A stretch of DNA of 64,000 nt from Pedobacter jeongneungensis. Its GTDB lineage: Bacteria > Bacteroidota > Bacteroidia > Sphingobacteriales > Sphingobacteriaceae. Under the pieces are notes generated by a model, which searched no databases, was not told where the DNA came from, and was given only the letters and a program-made list of their open reading frames with translations. The stretch is taken from NCBI RefSeq assembly GCF_000633455.1, contig NZ_AYMG01000026.1, positions 1 through 64,000 on the forward strand, in the 5' to 3' direction. A program made the position numbers and the translations under genes. This document shows, piece by piece, positions 44,777-54,000 of this stretch. How positions within the stretch are numbered: position 1 is the stretch's first letter; each line of letters begins with the position of its first letter.

Positions 44777-47275
44777 TTACTTTCTGAGGTATGCGGAAAG
44801 AAATGGTGCTGTCTTGCTTTCTTTGCAGTTTATGAGGCCTTCAACGCTACCGCTATATACGATACTGCCACCTTTCTCACCTGCTCCCGGGCCGATATCA
44901 ATGACCCAGTCGCTTTGTGCAATGACCTGCATGTCATGTTCAACCACAACAACAGTATTACCTGCATCAGCTAATCTGTTGAGCTGGACCAGTAACCGTT
45001 CTACATCCGAGGGATGGAGCCCCGTAGTGGGCTCGTCCAGGATATAAAGTGAAGATCCTTTCTGGCTTTTCTGAAGTTCGGTAGCCAGTTTAATCCGCTG
45101 CGCCTCACCACCGGAGAGTTCTGTTGCCGCCTGTCCGAGCCTGAGGTAGCCAAGACCGACCTCCCTTACGATATCAAGTGCGCGGTAGACAGCAGGATCC
45201 TCATCAAAAAAATGGCATGCCTGATCGACCGTCATTTCCAGTATCTGGGCGATGTTTTTATCCTTATAGGTGACCTCAAGGGTTGCGGGATTGTACCGTG
45301 ATCCACTGCAGGTTGGGCAGGGAGTATATACGCTCGGTAGAAATAAGAGCTCAACCATCACAAAACCTTCACCAACGCAGTGCAGGCATCTTCCCTTTGC
45401 TACGTTGAAAGAAAAACGGCCTGCGTCGTATCTGCGTTTCCTGGCGAGCGCGGTATCTGCAAAACGCTTTCGCACCTGATCGAACAGCCCTGTATAGGTT
45501 GCCAGGTTCGATCTTGGCGTGCGGCCTATTGGCCGTTGGTCCACCACAACCAGCCGGGTAATCTGAGACAATCCGCCTGATATCGTCCCCTTAACCGGTG
45601 CAATGGCCGTCGATTCCGGTCCTTCAACAGCTTCGACGCCTGTATCTATTTTCTGGCCTAATCCATTTGCAACCAGTTCAACAAGAACCTGACTGACCAG
45701 ACTGCTTTTTCCGGATCCGGATATCCCGGTGACACAGGTGAGCATGCCGATCGGGAAATCAATAGCCACATTTTTTAGGTTATGACGGTATACCCCTGAA
45801 ACGCTCAGTTGGCCTGTGGCCTTTCTGGGTGTATTGATGGCGGGAGCTTTATCATTAAATAAAAATGAGGCGGTAGTCGATTGGCTTATACCTTTCAGGC
45901 CATGTGGGGTACCGCTATACAGAATATGGCCTCCGTTCTCCCCGGCGCCCGGCCCGACATCGACGATCCAGTCTGCATGTTTGATGACCTCGATCTCATG
46001 CTCAACGACAAAAATACTGTTTCCCGCATTTTTAAGTTTGTCCAGGATACCCAACAGTGCCATTGTATCTGAAGGATGGAGCCCGGCTGAGGGTTCGTCC
46101 AGAACATAGATTACGCCAAAGAGATTGGAATGGACCTGGGTAGCCAGTCTTAATCGTTGGAGTTCTCCGGGAGATAAGGTTGGCGTGGTTCGTTCCAGGC
46201 TCAGGTAACCCAGCCCGAGCTCCAGCATCACTTCTATACGGGAAAGAATGTCCGCGCAGATCCGCTGCGTGACGATCTCTTTCTCGGACTGCTGTCCTTT
46301 TTGAACAGACGCATATTTTTGGAAAATGACCGAAAGTTCGGATAGCGACAATCCAGAAAGTACCGCAATATCCTTTCCATCGAAGGTGACAGAAAGCGAT
46401 TCTTTTCTAAGCCTCTTACCCAGGCACAGTGGGCAGGGAGCACTGATCATGTATTGGCTTACCCTTTTTTTCATCAGTTCAGACTGGCTCGAAGAAAACG
46501 TCTTAAGTACATAGGGCTTCGCACCGATAAAAGTCCCCATATAATCCGGAGTCTTCTTATTTTTTATGGCTTTCGCAGTCTCTTCTGGAGATAATCCAGG
46601 ATAAACAGGAACAGTTGGGGTTTCCATTGTGAAGAGTATCCATTCACGTTCTTTTGCCGGAAGATCTCTCCACGGGATATCGACATTATATCCCATCGAT
46701 ACCAGGATATCCCGCTGGTTCTGCCCCTGCCAGGCGAGGGGCCAGGAGGCAACCGCACGTTCACGAATGGTAAGGCTGGGATCTGGGACCATGGTTTTTT
46801 CGGTTACCTCAAATACACTGCCCAATCCGTGACACTCAGGACATGCGCCTTGCGGGGTATTGGCCGAGAACCCCTCAGCATAAATGATAGACTGCCCTTT
46901 TGGATAATCACCGGCCCTGGAATATAACATACGCAGAAGGTTGGAAAGGGTGGTCACACTTCCGACTGAAGAGCGGGTACTTGCTCCTCCGCGCTGCTGC
47001 TGAAGTGCAACAGCTGGTGGAAGCCCGTCAATTGAGTCTACCTCCGGTACGCTCATCTGATTGAACAACCTTCGGGCATAAGGGGATACCGATTCGAGAT
47101 ACCTGCGCTGGGCCTCAGCGTATAGTGTTCCAAAGGCGAGTGAAGATTTACCTGATCCTGACACTCCGGTAAAGACCACAAGCTGATCTCTTGGAATGTC
47201 AAGACTGATATTCTTGAGGTTATGCTCCCTTGCGCCGCGGATGATGATCATATTCTCTTTTGCTTTTTCTACCAT
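44777..47275 (-). CDS. UvrA2-like excinuclease ATPase lacking the UvrB-binding domain
   Basis: 832 residues against about 940 for canonical UvrA. Two ABC ATPase modules are present: Walker A GVSGSGKSSLAFG near residue 37 and GISGSGKSSL in the second half, with signatures LSPGELQRLRL and LSGGEAQRIKL. Zinc-binding motifs remain (CPECHGLG, CPLCLGKRL, CLHCVGEGF with CPTCSGSRY). After MLYSRAGDYPKGQS the sequence passes almost directly to GFSANTPQGACPEC, so the UvrB-binding insertion and its zinc module are absent. Family knowledge: such UvrA2/DrrC forms act in tolerance of DNA-binding drugs or DNA damage, not in standard excision repair. Met9 (47251) is an alternative start. Stand-alone gene. Confidence 0.85.
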   Translation of the reverse strand: MVEKAKENMIIIRGAREHNLKNISLDIPRDQLVVFTGVSGSGKSSLAFGTLYAEAQRRYLESVSPYARRLFNQMSVPEVDSIDGLPPAVALQQQRGGASTRSSVGSVTTLSNLLRMLYSRAGDYPKGQSIIYAEGFSANTPQGACPECHGLGSVFEVTEKTMVPDPSLTIRERAVASWPLAWQGQNQRDILVSMGYNVDIPWRDLPAKEREWILFTMETPTVPVYPGLSPEETAKAIKNKKTPDYMGTFIGAKPYVLKTFSSSQSELMKKRVSQYMISAPCPLCLGKRLRKESLSVTFDGKDIAVLSGLSLSELSVIFQKYASVQKGQQSEKEIVTQRICADILSRIEVMLELGLGYLSLERTTPTLSPGELQRLRLATQVHSNLFGVIYVLDEPSAGLHPSDTMALLGILDKLKNAGNSIFVVEHEIEVIKHADWIVDVGPGAGENGGHILYSGTPHGLKGISQSTTASFLFNDKAPAINTPRKATGQLSVSGVYRHNLKNVAIDFPIGMLTCVTGISGSGKSSLVSQVLVELVANGLGQKIDTGVEAVEGPESTAIAPVKGTISGGLSQITRLVVVDQRPIGRTPRSNLATYTGLFDQVRKRFADTALARKRRYDAGRFSFNVAKGRCLHCVGEGFVMVELLFLPSVYTPCPTCSGSRYNPATLEVTYKDKNIAQILEMTVDQACHFFDEDPAVYRALDIVREVGLGYLRLGQAATELSGGEAQRIKLATELQKSQKGSSLYILDEPTTGLHPSDVERLLVQLNRLADAGNTVVVVEHDMQVIAQSDWVIDIGPGAGEKGGSIVYSGSVEGLINCKESKTAPFLSAYLRK

Positions 47276-47668
47276 ATTTCACTTACTCTATGCTATGCAA
47301 CACCCGAGTGGTTAACCAGGTTTTGCTAAAATGGATTTTGTGAGTGGACACCACTTTTCCTCTTTTGCAGGGTTACAGGATCATGCAGATCTCATCCCAA
47401 TCGCCTGCCTAAGGGCAGAAGAAGCTTGGTGGGGCGCCACATGAACCCATCAAGGACACCGAAATGCAGACCCAGCGGAGCATGAAAGCATGGTGCAGCA
47501 AAAATAATCGATTTCCTGTTAATTCCAGCAATTCCTGTATAGTGTATTATTGCGATTGAAGGGCCTAAGATGAAAATAGTAATATATAAATTTCCTAAAT
47601 AATGTAGATGCTGTTTTTCAAACAATCTATTCGCTTGATGGTTTATTAAACAATTTCTTTGATATCCC
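47276..47668. other. 393-bp intergenic gap, no supported gene
   Basis: Between divergently arranged UvrA2 (minus) and the 47669 gene (plus). It should hold promoters for both. A 92-codon minus-strand frame overlaps it but has no convincing homology. No repeat or terminator recognised. Confidence 0.5.
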
Positions 47669-48148
47669 ATGAATAAATTTCTATCCGATCAGCCTGTGCA
47701 GGTACTGTCTTTGAGCAGTGAATACTATATTGCCGTATCAAAGCTTAAAGTTCAAGAAAGCACATCCCCTTTGTGGGACAGGCTGAGGCGAATTTTAAAA
47801 GCATTCACCTTTAAGGCCAAACGGACAGGGCTCTTAAAGAGCCGCAAAAGCCCCAAGGTAGCTAAGCGTGAATTCAGGCCGGAGTGTGGCATGCAAGCGC
47901 CTGAATATTGCTTTGATTATGATTCACTAAAGATAAAAATTATAGCCCGCTGGCCAGAGGCAGTACAAGATGTTATTATGGAAAGTGAAAAAGTTTATCT
48001 GGTGATATGCAAGCCAGGGATCTGCTTTTTTACCTTTAGGAGGGTGTTTCCGCAATTTGTTCCGCGAATAATTCAACAGGAAAACGATCTGGAATTTAAA
48101 GTTTACAATGCCAGTTTTAACAGTGATTTTATCGTCCGCCTATTCTAA
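47669..48148 (+). CDS. Uncharacterised protein, 159 residues
   Basis: I do not recognise a family. The protein has no signal peptide or membrane span. The first third is basic (LRRILKAFTFKAKRTG, KSRKSPKVAKREF). The rest looks like a compact mixed alpha/beta domain (YCFDYDSLKIKIIARW, VYLVICKPGICFFTFRRVF) ending IVRLF. Codon use looks like the neighbours and the frame is long and clean for its surroundings, so it is probably a real gene. It is transcribed away from UvrA2 and converges on the Crp/Fnr gene. Confidence 0.5.
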   Translation: MNKFLSDQPVQVLSLSSEYYIAVSKLKVQESTSPLWDRLRRILKAFTFKAKRTGLLKSRKSPKVAKREFRPECGMQAPEYCFDYDSLKIKIIARWPEAVQDVIMESEKVYLVICKPGICFFTFRRVFPQFVPRIIQQENDLEFKVYNASFNSDFIVRLF

Positions 48149-48234
48149 AGGTCTTTTTCCACCAGAAGTAGATCTCAGGAGCATGTGCAAACATGTGATC
48201 AGGCAGGGTAATTCCGCTTGAATTGCGGTACATA

Positions 48235-48837
48235 TCAGGCCCTGTTGATCTTTGCTTTCAAGCGACTAAGCGTCTCTTCCCTAATGCCCAGGAAACCTGC
48301 AAGATGTTTTGAGGGGATGCGTCGGTAAAGATGGGGGTAGGTTTCGATCAAACGTTGGATGCGCTTTTCCGCAGTCGGAATCCGGATGAGAAAATTACGC
48401 TCATCAGCTTCATGGTAGTGGTACCACAGCAGGTTTCTTGCCAGATGGTGCATCTGCGGAAAAGTGAAAAGTTCCATGATCAGTTCGTGTGGGATGATCA
48501 CCGCATGTGTGGTTTCCAATGCCTGTATAAACTGCTGGCCGTGCAGGTTGTACTGTTTGTCAAAAAGCGTCAAACCAACAATATTGCCCTCTGTAGCCAG
48601 CCAGGTTGTAATCTCTTCACCGGCATCCCTGACAAAACCCCGTACAGCACCCTTGACAATAAAATAGAGGCTTGGTTTAAGGTCAAGCGGGCTTGAAATA
48701 TGTTTATTCTTCCGGAAAGTGATGTCTAAACATTCACGTTCTACTACCAGTTTCATGTCATTCGGGATCCGGTTGAAGGATTCGAAATATCTGATAAGCA
48801 GTTTTGTACCATTAAGGTTAGACGTTAATGAGGGCAT
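48235..48837 (-). CDS. Crp/Fnr-family transcriptional regulator
   Basis: 200 residues. The N-terminal cyclic-nucleotide-binding-like beta roll spans about 25-120 (LYFIVKGAVRGFV, TTWLATEGNIVGL). A long helix follows, then a C-terminal helix-turn-helix (KHLAGFLGIREETLSRLKAKI across two short blocks). The Arg and Glu that bind cAMP in CRP are not evident, as is usual for the many Bacteroidota Crp/Fnr paralogues, so the ligand is unknown. Target genes are not indicated. The nearest neighbours are an unknown gene and a dehydrogenase. Confidence 0.8.
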   Translation of the reverse strand: MPSLTSNLNGTKLLIRYFESFNRIPNDMKLVVERECLDITFRKNKHISSPLDLKPSLYFIVKGAVRGFVRDAGEEITTWLATEGNIVGLTLFDKQYNLHGQQFIQALETTHAVIIPHELIMELFTFPQMHHLARNLLWYHYHEADERNFLIRIPTAEKRIQRLIETYPHLYRRIPSKHLAGFLGIREETLSRLKAKINRA

Positions 48838-49436
48838 AGTTCGTAGGATAGACCTGCAAAAATACTACAAAGCACTTGCCTATCCCGCCTATCGATGGGC
48901 TGAATAAGTCGCTTTGTTCTTGACCTTTATCAAGAAATGTGATCTACGAGAGCGAATAAGTAATTCATGCTGCACTCCTCCGGACAAAAATTAGTCATTG
49001 ATTCTCATTTTGGGTGCTTTTCCGGATTGAACAGGTGTGTGGGCGGGATGAATTGCTGGGCGGAAATTTTCCCTGCCCGAATACATCCTAGCAGGGTGAG
49101 AATAGGATAAATAGATATTTTTCATGGTTTAAAGATTGATGTTATGATAAGCCCATATAGCGAAAGATTGTTTTCTGAACTTGCAATGTGATTCCGGTTC
49201 TATCCTGGTACGAAGACTACAGGGCCTATCCTCCCGGTGGGACAAGGGTGGGTAAGAGGGAACAATCCTGCTCCGGCGGATGTTTGGTTCACGCTTTTTG
49301 TTTTTCCATAGAACAATTGCCGGATTTATAATGTTGGATTTAGGGAAAGCCTTTAGCTTTTAAAGGTCCGCCCACAATCCATGGCCAGGATATATGGGCA
49401 GTATGTTTAAGGCCGAAATAAACAACATAAAAAGAA
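48838..49436. other. 599-bp gap, no gene or repeat recognised
   Basis: Contains the promoter region of the Crp/Fnr gene on the left and of the dehydrogenase on the right. No frame of useful length, no tRNA-like sequence and no obvious hairpin-plus-T terminator was seen. Confidence 0.5.
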
Positions 49437-50336
49437 ATGACTGAAAATAAAAAACAGCCTTTACAGGATCCGAGAACTAAATATCCACAGCCGCCATTTA
49501 GCAAACAGCCACAGCCGGTACCGGGACTTGCATCAAAAATGGACCCGGTTCCGGATCACGGGGAGGAGAGTTATAAAGGATCAGAAAGACTTTTAGGCCG
49601 CAAAGCGCTCATTACCGGCGGGGATTCAGGGATTGGCCGGGCTGCGGCTATTGCCTATGCGAGGGAAGGAGCAGATGTGGTGATCGGTTACCTGCCCCAG
49701 GAGCAGTCCGATGCCGATGAGGTATTGGCGCTCATAGAAAAGGCAGGCAGAAAGGGATTCGGGATACCTGGCGATATTACCTCAGAGGCATTCTGTGTGT
49801 CCCTGGTTGCAGGGGCAGTGGAAAAATTAGGCGGGATCGATATCCTGGTCAATAATGCAGGGCATCAGCAGGCGGTCGATTCATTACTGGATATCAGTTC
49901 GCAGGATTTTGACACGACCATAAAAACCAATATTTATGCGCCATTCTGGATTACCAAAGCAGCTCTGCCACATCTTGAGCCGGGTTCAGTGATTATTTCA
50001 ACCAGTTCTGTACAGGCGTATGATCCTTCGGAAAACCTTTTTGATTACGCACAGACCAAGGCGGCCAATGTGGCTTTTGTGAAATCACTAGCCAAGCAAT
50101 TGGGGCCGAAAGGGATAAGGGTTAACGGGGTGGCACCCGGACCGGTATGGACGCCGCTGCAGACCAGTGGAGGACAGCCGCAGGATGCCATTGTAGAATT
50201 CGGGAAGGTAACGCCATTGGGGCGGCCGGGACAGCCAGCCGAGCTTGCTTCCATTTATGTACAGCTGGCAGATAATTCAGGCAGCTTTGCAACCGGGCAG
50301 ATTTACGGTTCAGCCGGAGGGAACGGACATCCCTGA
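49437..50336 (+). CDS. SDR-family oxidoreductase, YghA/general-stress type
   Basis: 299 residues. A polar Pro/Gln-rich head of about 50 residues (QPLQDPRTKYPQPPF, DPVPDHGEESY) precedes the Rossmann domain, as in YghA/GSP39-like dehydrogenases. NAD(P)-binding GGDSGIGRA is near residue 61, then NNAGHQQ. The catalytic Ser lies in STSSVQAY and Tyr-Lys in YAQTKAAN. It ends with TGQIYGSAGG. Substrate unknown; relatives are stress-induced. The nearest gene downstream, an ECF sigma factor, is on the opposite strand. Confidence 0.87.
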   Translation: MTENKKQPLQDPRTKYPQPPFSKQPQPVPGLASKMDPVPDHGEESYKGSERLLGRKALITGGDSGIGRAAAIAYAREGADVVIGYLPQEQSDADEVLALIEKAGRKGFGIPGDITSEAFCVSLVAGAVEKLGGIDILVNNAGHQQAVDSLLDISSQDFDTTIKTNIYAPFWITKAALPHLEPGSVIISTSSVQAYDPSENLFDYAQTKAANVAFVKSLAKQLGPKGIRVNGVAPGPVWTPLQTSGGQPQDAIVEFGKVTPLGRPGQPAELASIYVQLADNSGSFATGQIYGSAGGNGHP

Positions 50337-50472
50337 TCTATCATCTGTCCCGAAATAGAGCGGGTTGTAGGAGTTCATATCTTCAGCTCTTCTTTCGGCT
50401 ATATCGATTGCTTTTAGGCGCCCGTGAGGGTGTAATAGCGATTTTTCCATATTGTAGCCAGGCAAAACCTGT

Positions 50473-51012
50473 TTATTCCCCTATATCATCCTGATAGGTT
50501 TTTAGGTATTTTTTAAGCAGGAGCCTGGCCTGGTGGATGCGGGTTTTAACCGTGCCAAGCGGAATATCGAGCTCTGCGGATATTTCCTCGTATTTATAAC
50601 CTTCGAAATAGCGTTGAAAAGGATAACTGTACACCTCAGGGACACTGGCCAATGCCCTGCGGATGTCCTCCATCATAAAGGTGGCGCCTGATGAGTTCCG
50701 GCTAGCGCTTTTTATCAGGCTGGGGCTGGTGATCTCTTGTTCCTGCACGATCAGCGTCTGTTTTTTCTGGTCCTTGCGGTAATTGTTGATAAAGGTATTA
50801 CGCATGATCACATACAACCATCCTTTTATATTGGTACCCCTTTCAAAATTTGCGCAGAAACGTATCCCTTTAAGCAGGGTGTCCTGTACAAGGTCCTTTG
50901 CTTCATCCTCATCCCGGGTGAATTTCATCGCATGTGAACGGAGCGCGGATGCATGCTTGTCTGCAATCAGGCTGAATTCATTTTGATCCATAGTTTCTCG
51001 CTTAGTTGCCAT
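50473..51012 (-). CDS. ECF-type RNA polymerase sigma-70 factor
   Basis: 179 residues (Met9 at 50988 is an alternative start). Region 2 is clear (MKFTRDEDEAKDLVQDTLLK, FERGTNIKGWLYVIMRN) and region 4 carries the helix-turn-helix (YEEISAELDIPLGTVKTRIH). A linker containing NSSGATFMMEDIRRALASVP sits between them. No anti-sigma gene is adjacent, so the control of its activity is not shown. The group resembles small stress-type ECF factors that pair with general-stress genes such as the dehydrogenase next to it; that link is inference. Confidence 0.87.
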   Translation of the reverse strand: MATKRETMDQNEFSLIADKHASALRSHAMKFTRDEDEAKDLVQDTLLKGIRFCANFERGTNIKGWLYVIMRNTFINNYRKDQKKQTLIVQEQEITSPSLIKSASRNSSGATFMMEDIRRALASVPEVYSYPFQRYFEGYKYEEISAELDIPLGTVKTRIHQARLLLKKYLKTYQDDIGE

Positions 51013-51603
51013 TATCGACGGTCTTTTAACAACAAGGATGACTTTTGGTTTGCAGATAGTTCACAATTGGGAAAAGATGAGTATTTACACCATCATTGCC
51101 AGGCAGTTTTTTCGCTATGCGGTGGCCGGGAGTTATCAATATGGTTTGAAATGCCTGAAACAACCGTCGGTCTCTCTAAATGAAAACGGGAACCTATCAA
51201 AAGACAGGTTCCCGTTTAATCTAAATTAACGCTCTCAAATTAATAAGCGTATTTTTATAGTTTTTATTGTGCTTACTAAAAAAAATATTCACTATTATGC
51301 CCGTTTGAAAAGCTTAAACATCGCCGCAGTAGTGCAGGCTCCTGTCAGGTAAGAGCCAATGGTCAGTGTTGTTACCTTTGCATTTACTTATGGCGGGATA
51401 TTGGGACAGTTGGAAGGAGCCTAAAACTGGGATTGTGTTCCGTCCTGCACCATCATCACGCAGCCGGCCAATAAATGTGAGGGAATTGCCGGCAGCAGAG
51501 CGGTTAAAGGTAGCCAACCAGTAGATGATACTTTATTGAAAGGCCCTCAGATGGACCCGAGATCAACAATGCGCGAAATAAAGATGAGCATAATAACAGG
51601 CCT
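51013..51603. other. 591-bp gap with one strong hairpin, no supported gene
   Basis: A perfect inverted repeat, AACGGGAACCT and AGGTTCCCGTT (about 51185-51217), lies near the middle-left. It may terminate transcripts or mark a small element. A minus-strand frame at 51314-51517 is cysteine- and glycine-containing but unrecognised and is not called. Confidence 0.5.
51183..51219. terminator. Hairpin, possible bidirectional terminator
   Basis: AACGGGAACCT(ATCAAAAGAC)AGGTTCCCGTT forms an 11-bp perfect stem. Flanks are A-rich on the left (TGAAA) and short T-rich on the right (TTAAT), so termination on either strand is possible but unproven. Confidence 0.5.
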
Positions 51604-52132
51604 TCAGGACCTGACCTTAGCTTTTTTGACTTTGTTTTCGCGGCCTCGTTTTGGGGCTGCTTCTATGGGATTTGGTGTCTGAGAAGTGCTGTTCGGTTTC
51701 TTTTTTTGCTTAAGTTTAGCGCCGTTTTTTTCCACCTGTTTGCTCAGGCGTTTCTCAAGACCTTGGAGCCTGGACTTCCATTTTGTGAGTGTGTCGTCGG
51801 CCTGACCGGGCTGTCCATCGGTATCGAGCAGGCCAAGGATGCTGGCAAGGGGCCTCGGCAACCTTTTGATGAGTACTGATCCAGTTTTGCTGAAGGGTTT
51901 TCAGATGTGCCTGCTGTGAACTGATCAGATCCTTCAATAGCTTCATTTCAGCTTTAATGTCCTTGCCCTTGCGAAGCAGGATGAGCAGTCGGGATGCGGA
52001 ATGGAGGTGAACCGGATTTTTGGCAAGGATGGACCTGTAGGTTTTGATGGCCTGCACGTAGTCCCCTTCGGCTTCAAGGGCTTTCGCCGTTTCCATTCTT
52101 TCCGCCTCAATGATTTTTGCTTTTTTGGACAT
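51604..52132 (-). pseudogene. TPR-like protein gene broken by a frameshift
   Basis: The first frame (from 52132) starts MSKKAKIIEAERMETAKALE and continues with a TPR-like pair (YVQAIKTYRSILAKNPVHLHSASRLLILL). It then turns to low-grade sequence after about residue 92. The next frame (ending 51604) takes over with LASILGLLDTDG, WKSRLQGLEKRL and a very basic tail (KLKQKKKP, KRGRENKVKKAK). The switch lies near 51850-51880 and needs a single-base indel. Joined, this would be one protein of about 175 residues with a helical repeat and a basic tail. It may be a true pseudogene or a sequencing error. The TesA-like gene is 14 bp upstream. Confidence 0.5.
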
Positions 52133-52146
52133 GTTTACGCTGTGGT

Positions 52147-52728
52147 TTATGTTGTCTGATCAGTTTCCCGTTCCCTGATGATCCGGTGTAATTCAGGCCA
52201 GATATTTTCTGCAGCGATCTGGTAACCTTTTTTCAATGGATGTACGCCATCTGGCATATTCAATTCTCGATGGCCGCTAACGTTTTTAAGAAAGGAGGGG
52301 ACCAGTGCAATCCCATTTTTTTTTGCCAGCTGCGAGAAGATGATCCCATATCCGGTGCTGTGTGCCTCATTGGCCCAAACGGGAAGTTCGATACCAAGCA
52401 GCAATATGGAAGCAGAAGGACAGGCGGACTTTACCTTGTTGATTATGGCCTGAAGATTGGCCGTGACCAGGGCAGGGTTGATTCCGCGCAGGAAATCGTT
52501 GGCGCCCAGCTCCAGGATAAAAATAGCCATGTCTTCTTTCAATACCCGGTCCAGCCTGGATAACGCCGAAGTGGTGGTATCACCGCTAACGCCAGCATTG
52601 ATCGTGCCGTAATTTAAACCCTTTTTTTTTAGCTTTTCGCCGATCAGTGCGGGAATGGATTCCCTGGATGGATCGCTTAAGCCGTAGCCTGCAAACAGGC
52701 TGTCACCAAAGAAAATAACCTTAAGCAT
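52147..52728 (-). CDS. TesA-like SGNH/GDSL esterase
   Basis: 193 residues. Block I is FFGDSLFAGYGL with nucleophile Ser10. The oxyanion Gly and Asn lie in NAGVSGDTT and ELGANDFLRG, and the closing Asp and His are in MPDGVHPLKKGY. This is the arrangement of the TesA arylesterase/lysophospholipase group. Unlike Escherichia coli TesA there is no signal peptide; the protein begins five residues before the catalytic block, so it is probably cytoplasmic. It lies 3 bp downstream of the dehydrogenase gene, so the two are likely co-transcribed. Confidence 0.87.
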   Translation of the reverse strand: MLKVIFFGDSLFAGYGLSDPSRESIPALIGEKLKKKGLNYGTINAGVSGDTTTSALSRLDRVLKEDMAIFILELGANDFLRGINPALVTANLQAIINKVKSACPSASILLLGIELPVWANEAHSTGYGIIFSQLAKKNGIALVPSFLKNVSGHRELNMPDGVHPLKKGYQIAAENIWPELHRIIRERETDQTT

Positions 52729-52731
52729 CGT

Positions 52732-53709
52732 TTAGGAATTCTTTTTTATTAGCAATGCGGAAAGCAGTATTACAGCCCCCAACGCTATGTATTTGCGGTG
52801 TGCTTTAGGTTTTCCGGGTATTCCCCATCCCCCATGAACCGCGTTGCCGTATTCCACGGTGCAGAAAATGTTTCCATTGGTAGGGGGAATAGCTTTGGCA
52901 TGCTTCAGGTAGGTCCGGATAATGCTACCTGCTATAGCGGTGGTCAGGGTAGGGAATAATGCACTGGAAAGGCGCATAAGTGAGGCGAAACTTCCCACCA
53001 TTTTCTCAGGCCTTGGATTTAAGGAGAGTTTGAGTATTTCGATTGCCAGACGGTCTGGGTCATAAACCAAGGGCCCCGGTTTGAGTACTTTTCCCGTATA
53101 GTTTGCAGCATGCTGCATACCGGGTGTATCCAGAAAACCTGGAAAGGCGTCACACACATGTATATTTGGGTAGGACCGTAACTCCGATTTTAATGAGGCA
53201 GAAAAACCGCGCAGTCCAAATTTTGCGGCCGAATAACCTGCTCCGAAGGGAACCGGAAGAAAACCGCCTATGGATATATTGTTGATCAGGATACCATATC
53301 CCTGCTTTTTAAAATAGGGCAGAACAGCGTGGGCACCATGCATATAGCCCAGAAGGTTGGTCCTGATAACCTGTTCGCTCACTTCCAAGGGGGTCTGGTC
53401 GAAGTTTCCGATAGCAAAAACCCCTGCATTGTTGACCCAAATGTCGATTTCTCCTCCATCTGCGGCCGCGGACGCGAGGTTTAGGACCTGATGGTAATGT
53501 GAGGTGTCGCATGCGATGCATTTCACTTCAGCACCAAACATTGTACACTCTGAAGCAAGTTCCTCCAGTGCAGCGATATTCCGGGAGGCAATAACTAGGT
53601 GGTCACCGTGTCTCGCAAAAGCAAGTGCAATGGCCCTTCCAGCACCACTGGATGCGCCGGTTATGACTATTGTCCTGATTTTTCTTTTTATATGCTGGTC
53701 ATTTTCCAT
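52732..53709 (-). CDS. SDR-family oxidoreductase with C-terminal membrane anchor
   Basis: 325 residues from Met at 53709, chosen because the preceding 25 in-frame codons (from 53784) have no domain. The Rossmann fold has TGASSGAGRAIALAFARHG, NNAGVFAIG, and active-site Tyr-Lys in YSAAKFGLRG. After about residue 250 the family match fades, and the C terminus ends in a membrane span (YIALGAVILLSALLI) followed by KKNS. The anchor suggests a substrate in or near the membrane such as a lipid or sterol-like compound; that is inference. It lies 3 bp upstream of the TesA-like gene. Confidence 0.82.
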   Translation of the reverse strand: MENDQHIKRKIRTIVITGASSGAGRAIALAFARHGDHLVIASRNIAALEELASECTMFGAEVKCIACDTSHYHQVLNLASAAADGGEIDIWVNNAGVFAIGNFDQTPLEVSEQVIRTNLLGYMHGAHAVLPYFKKQGYGILINNISIGGFLPVPFGAGYSAAKFGLRGFSASLKSELRSYPNIHVCDAFPGFLDTPGMQHAANYTGKVLKPGPLVYDPDRLAIEILKLSLNPRPEKMVGSFASLMRLSSALFPTLTTAIAGSIIRTYLKHAKAIPPTNGNIFCTVEYGNAVHGGWGIPGKPKAHRKYIALGAVILLSALLIKKNS

Positions 53710-54000
53710 ATTGATATAACCCGCTTGCAAAGCTGAATGTTTGCTTTCTGGCAGTAATTGGACAAACTTTTTCCCTATATACACTGTTCTCCATCTTACA
53801 GGCCATATGGTAAGGAAGGTGCCGGCGGGAAGGCTGTGGCGTAATAAGTGCGCCAGCTATAAAAGATCAGGATGATGAATAATTGTATGGTTGTATGTTT
53901 TCTGACGGGTGCGGATTTTCTGCATGTAATGTTAAACCTGACCATGGAGAAGATGACCAGAAAGATACTTGTCGTGAGATAACTGCAAATGATGCAGTAG

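Noticed and set aside
47392-47670. 92-codon minus-strand frame with a faint likeness to an IS4/Tn5-type transposase (LGLHFGVLDGFMW)
   Set aside because: The match is a short pattern of common residues with no catalytic motif and no terminal repeats. It also covers the promoter region between two divergent genes.
51314-51517. 67-codon minus-strand frame in the 591-bp gap
   Set aside because: No recognised family, no neighbour in operon position, and no start context or terminator to support it.
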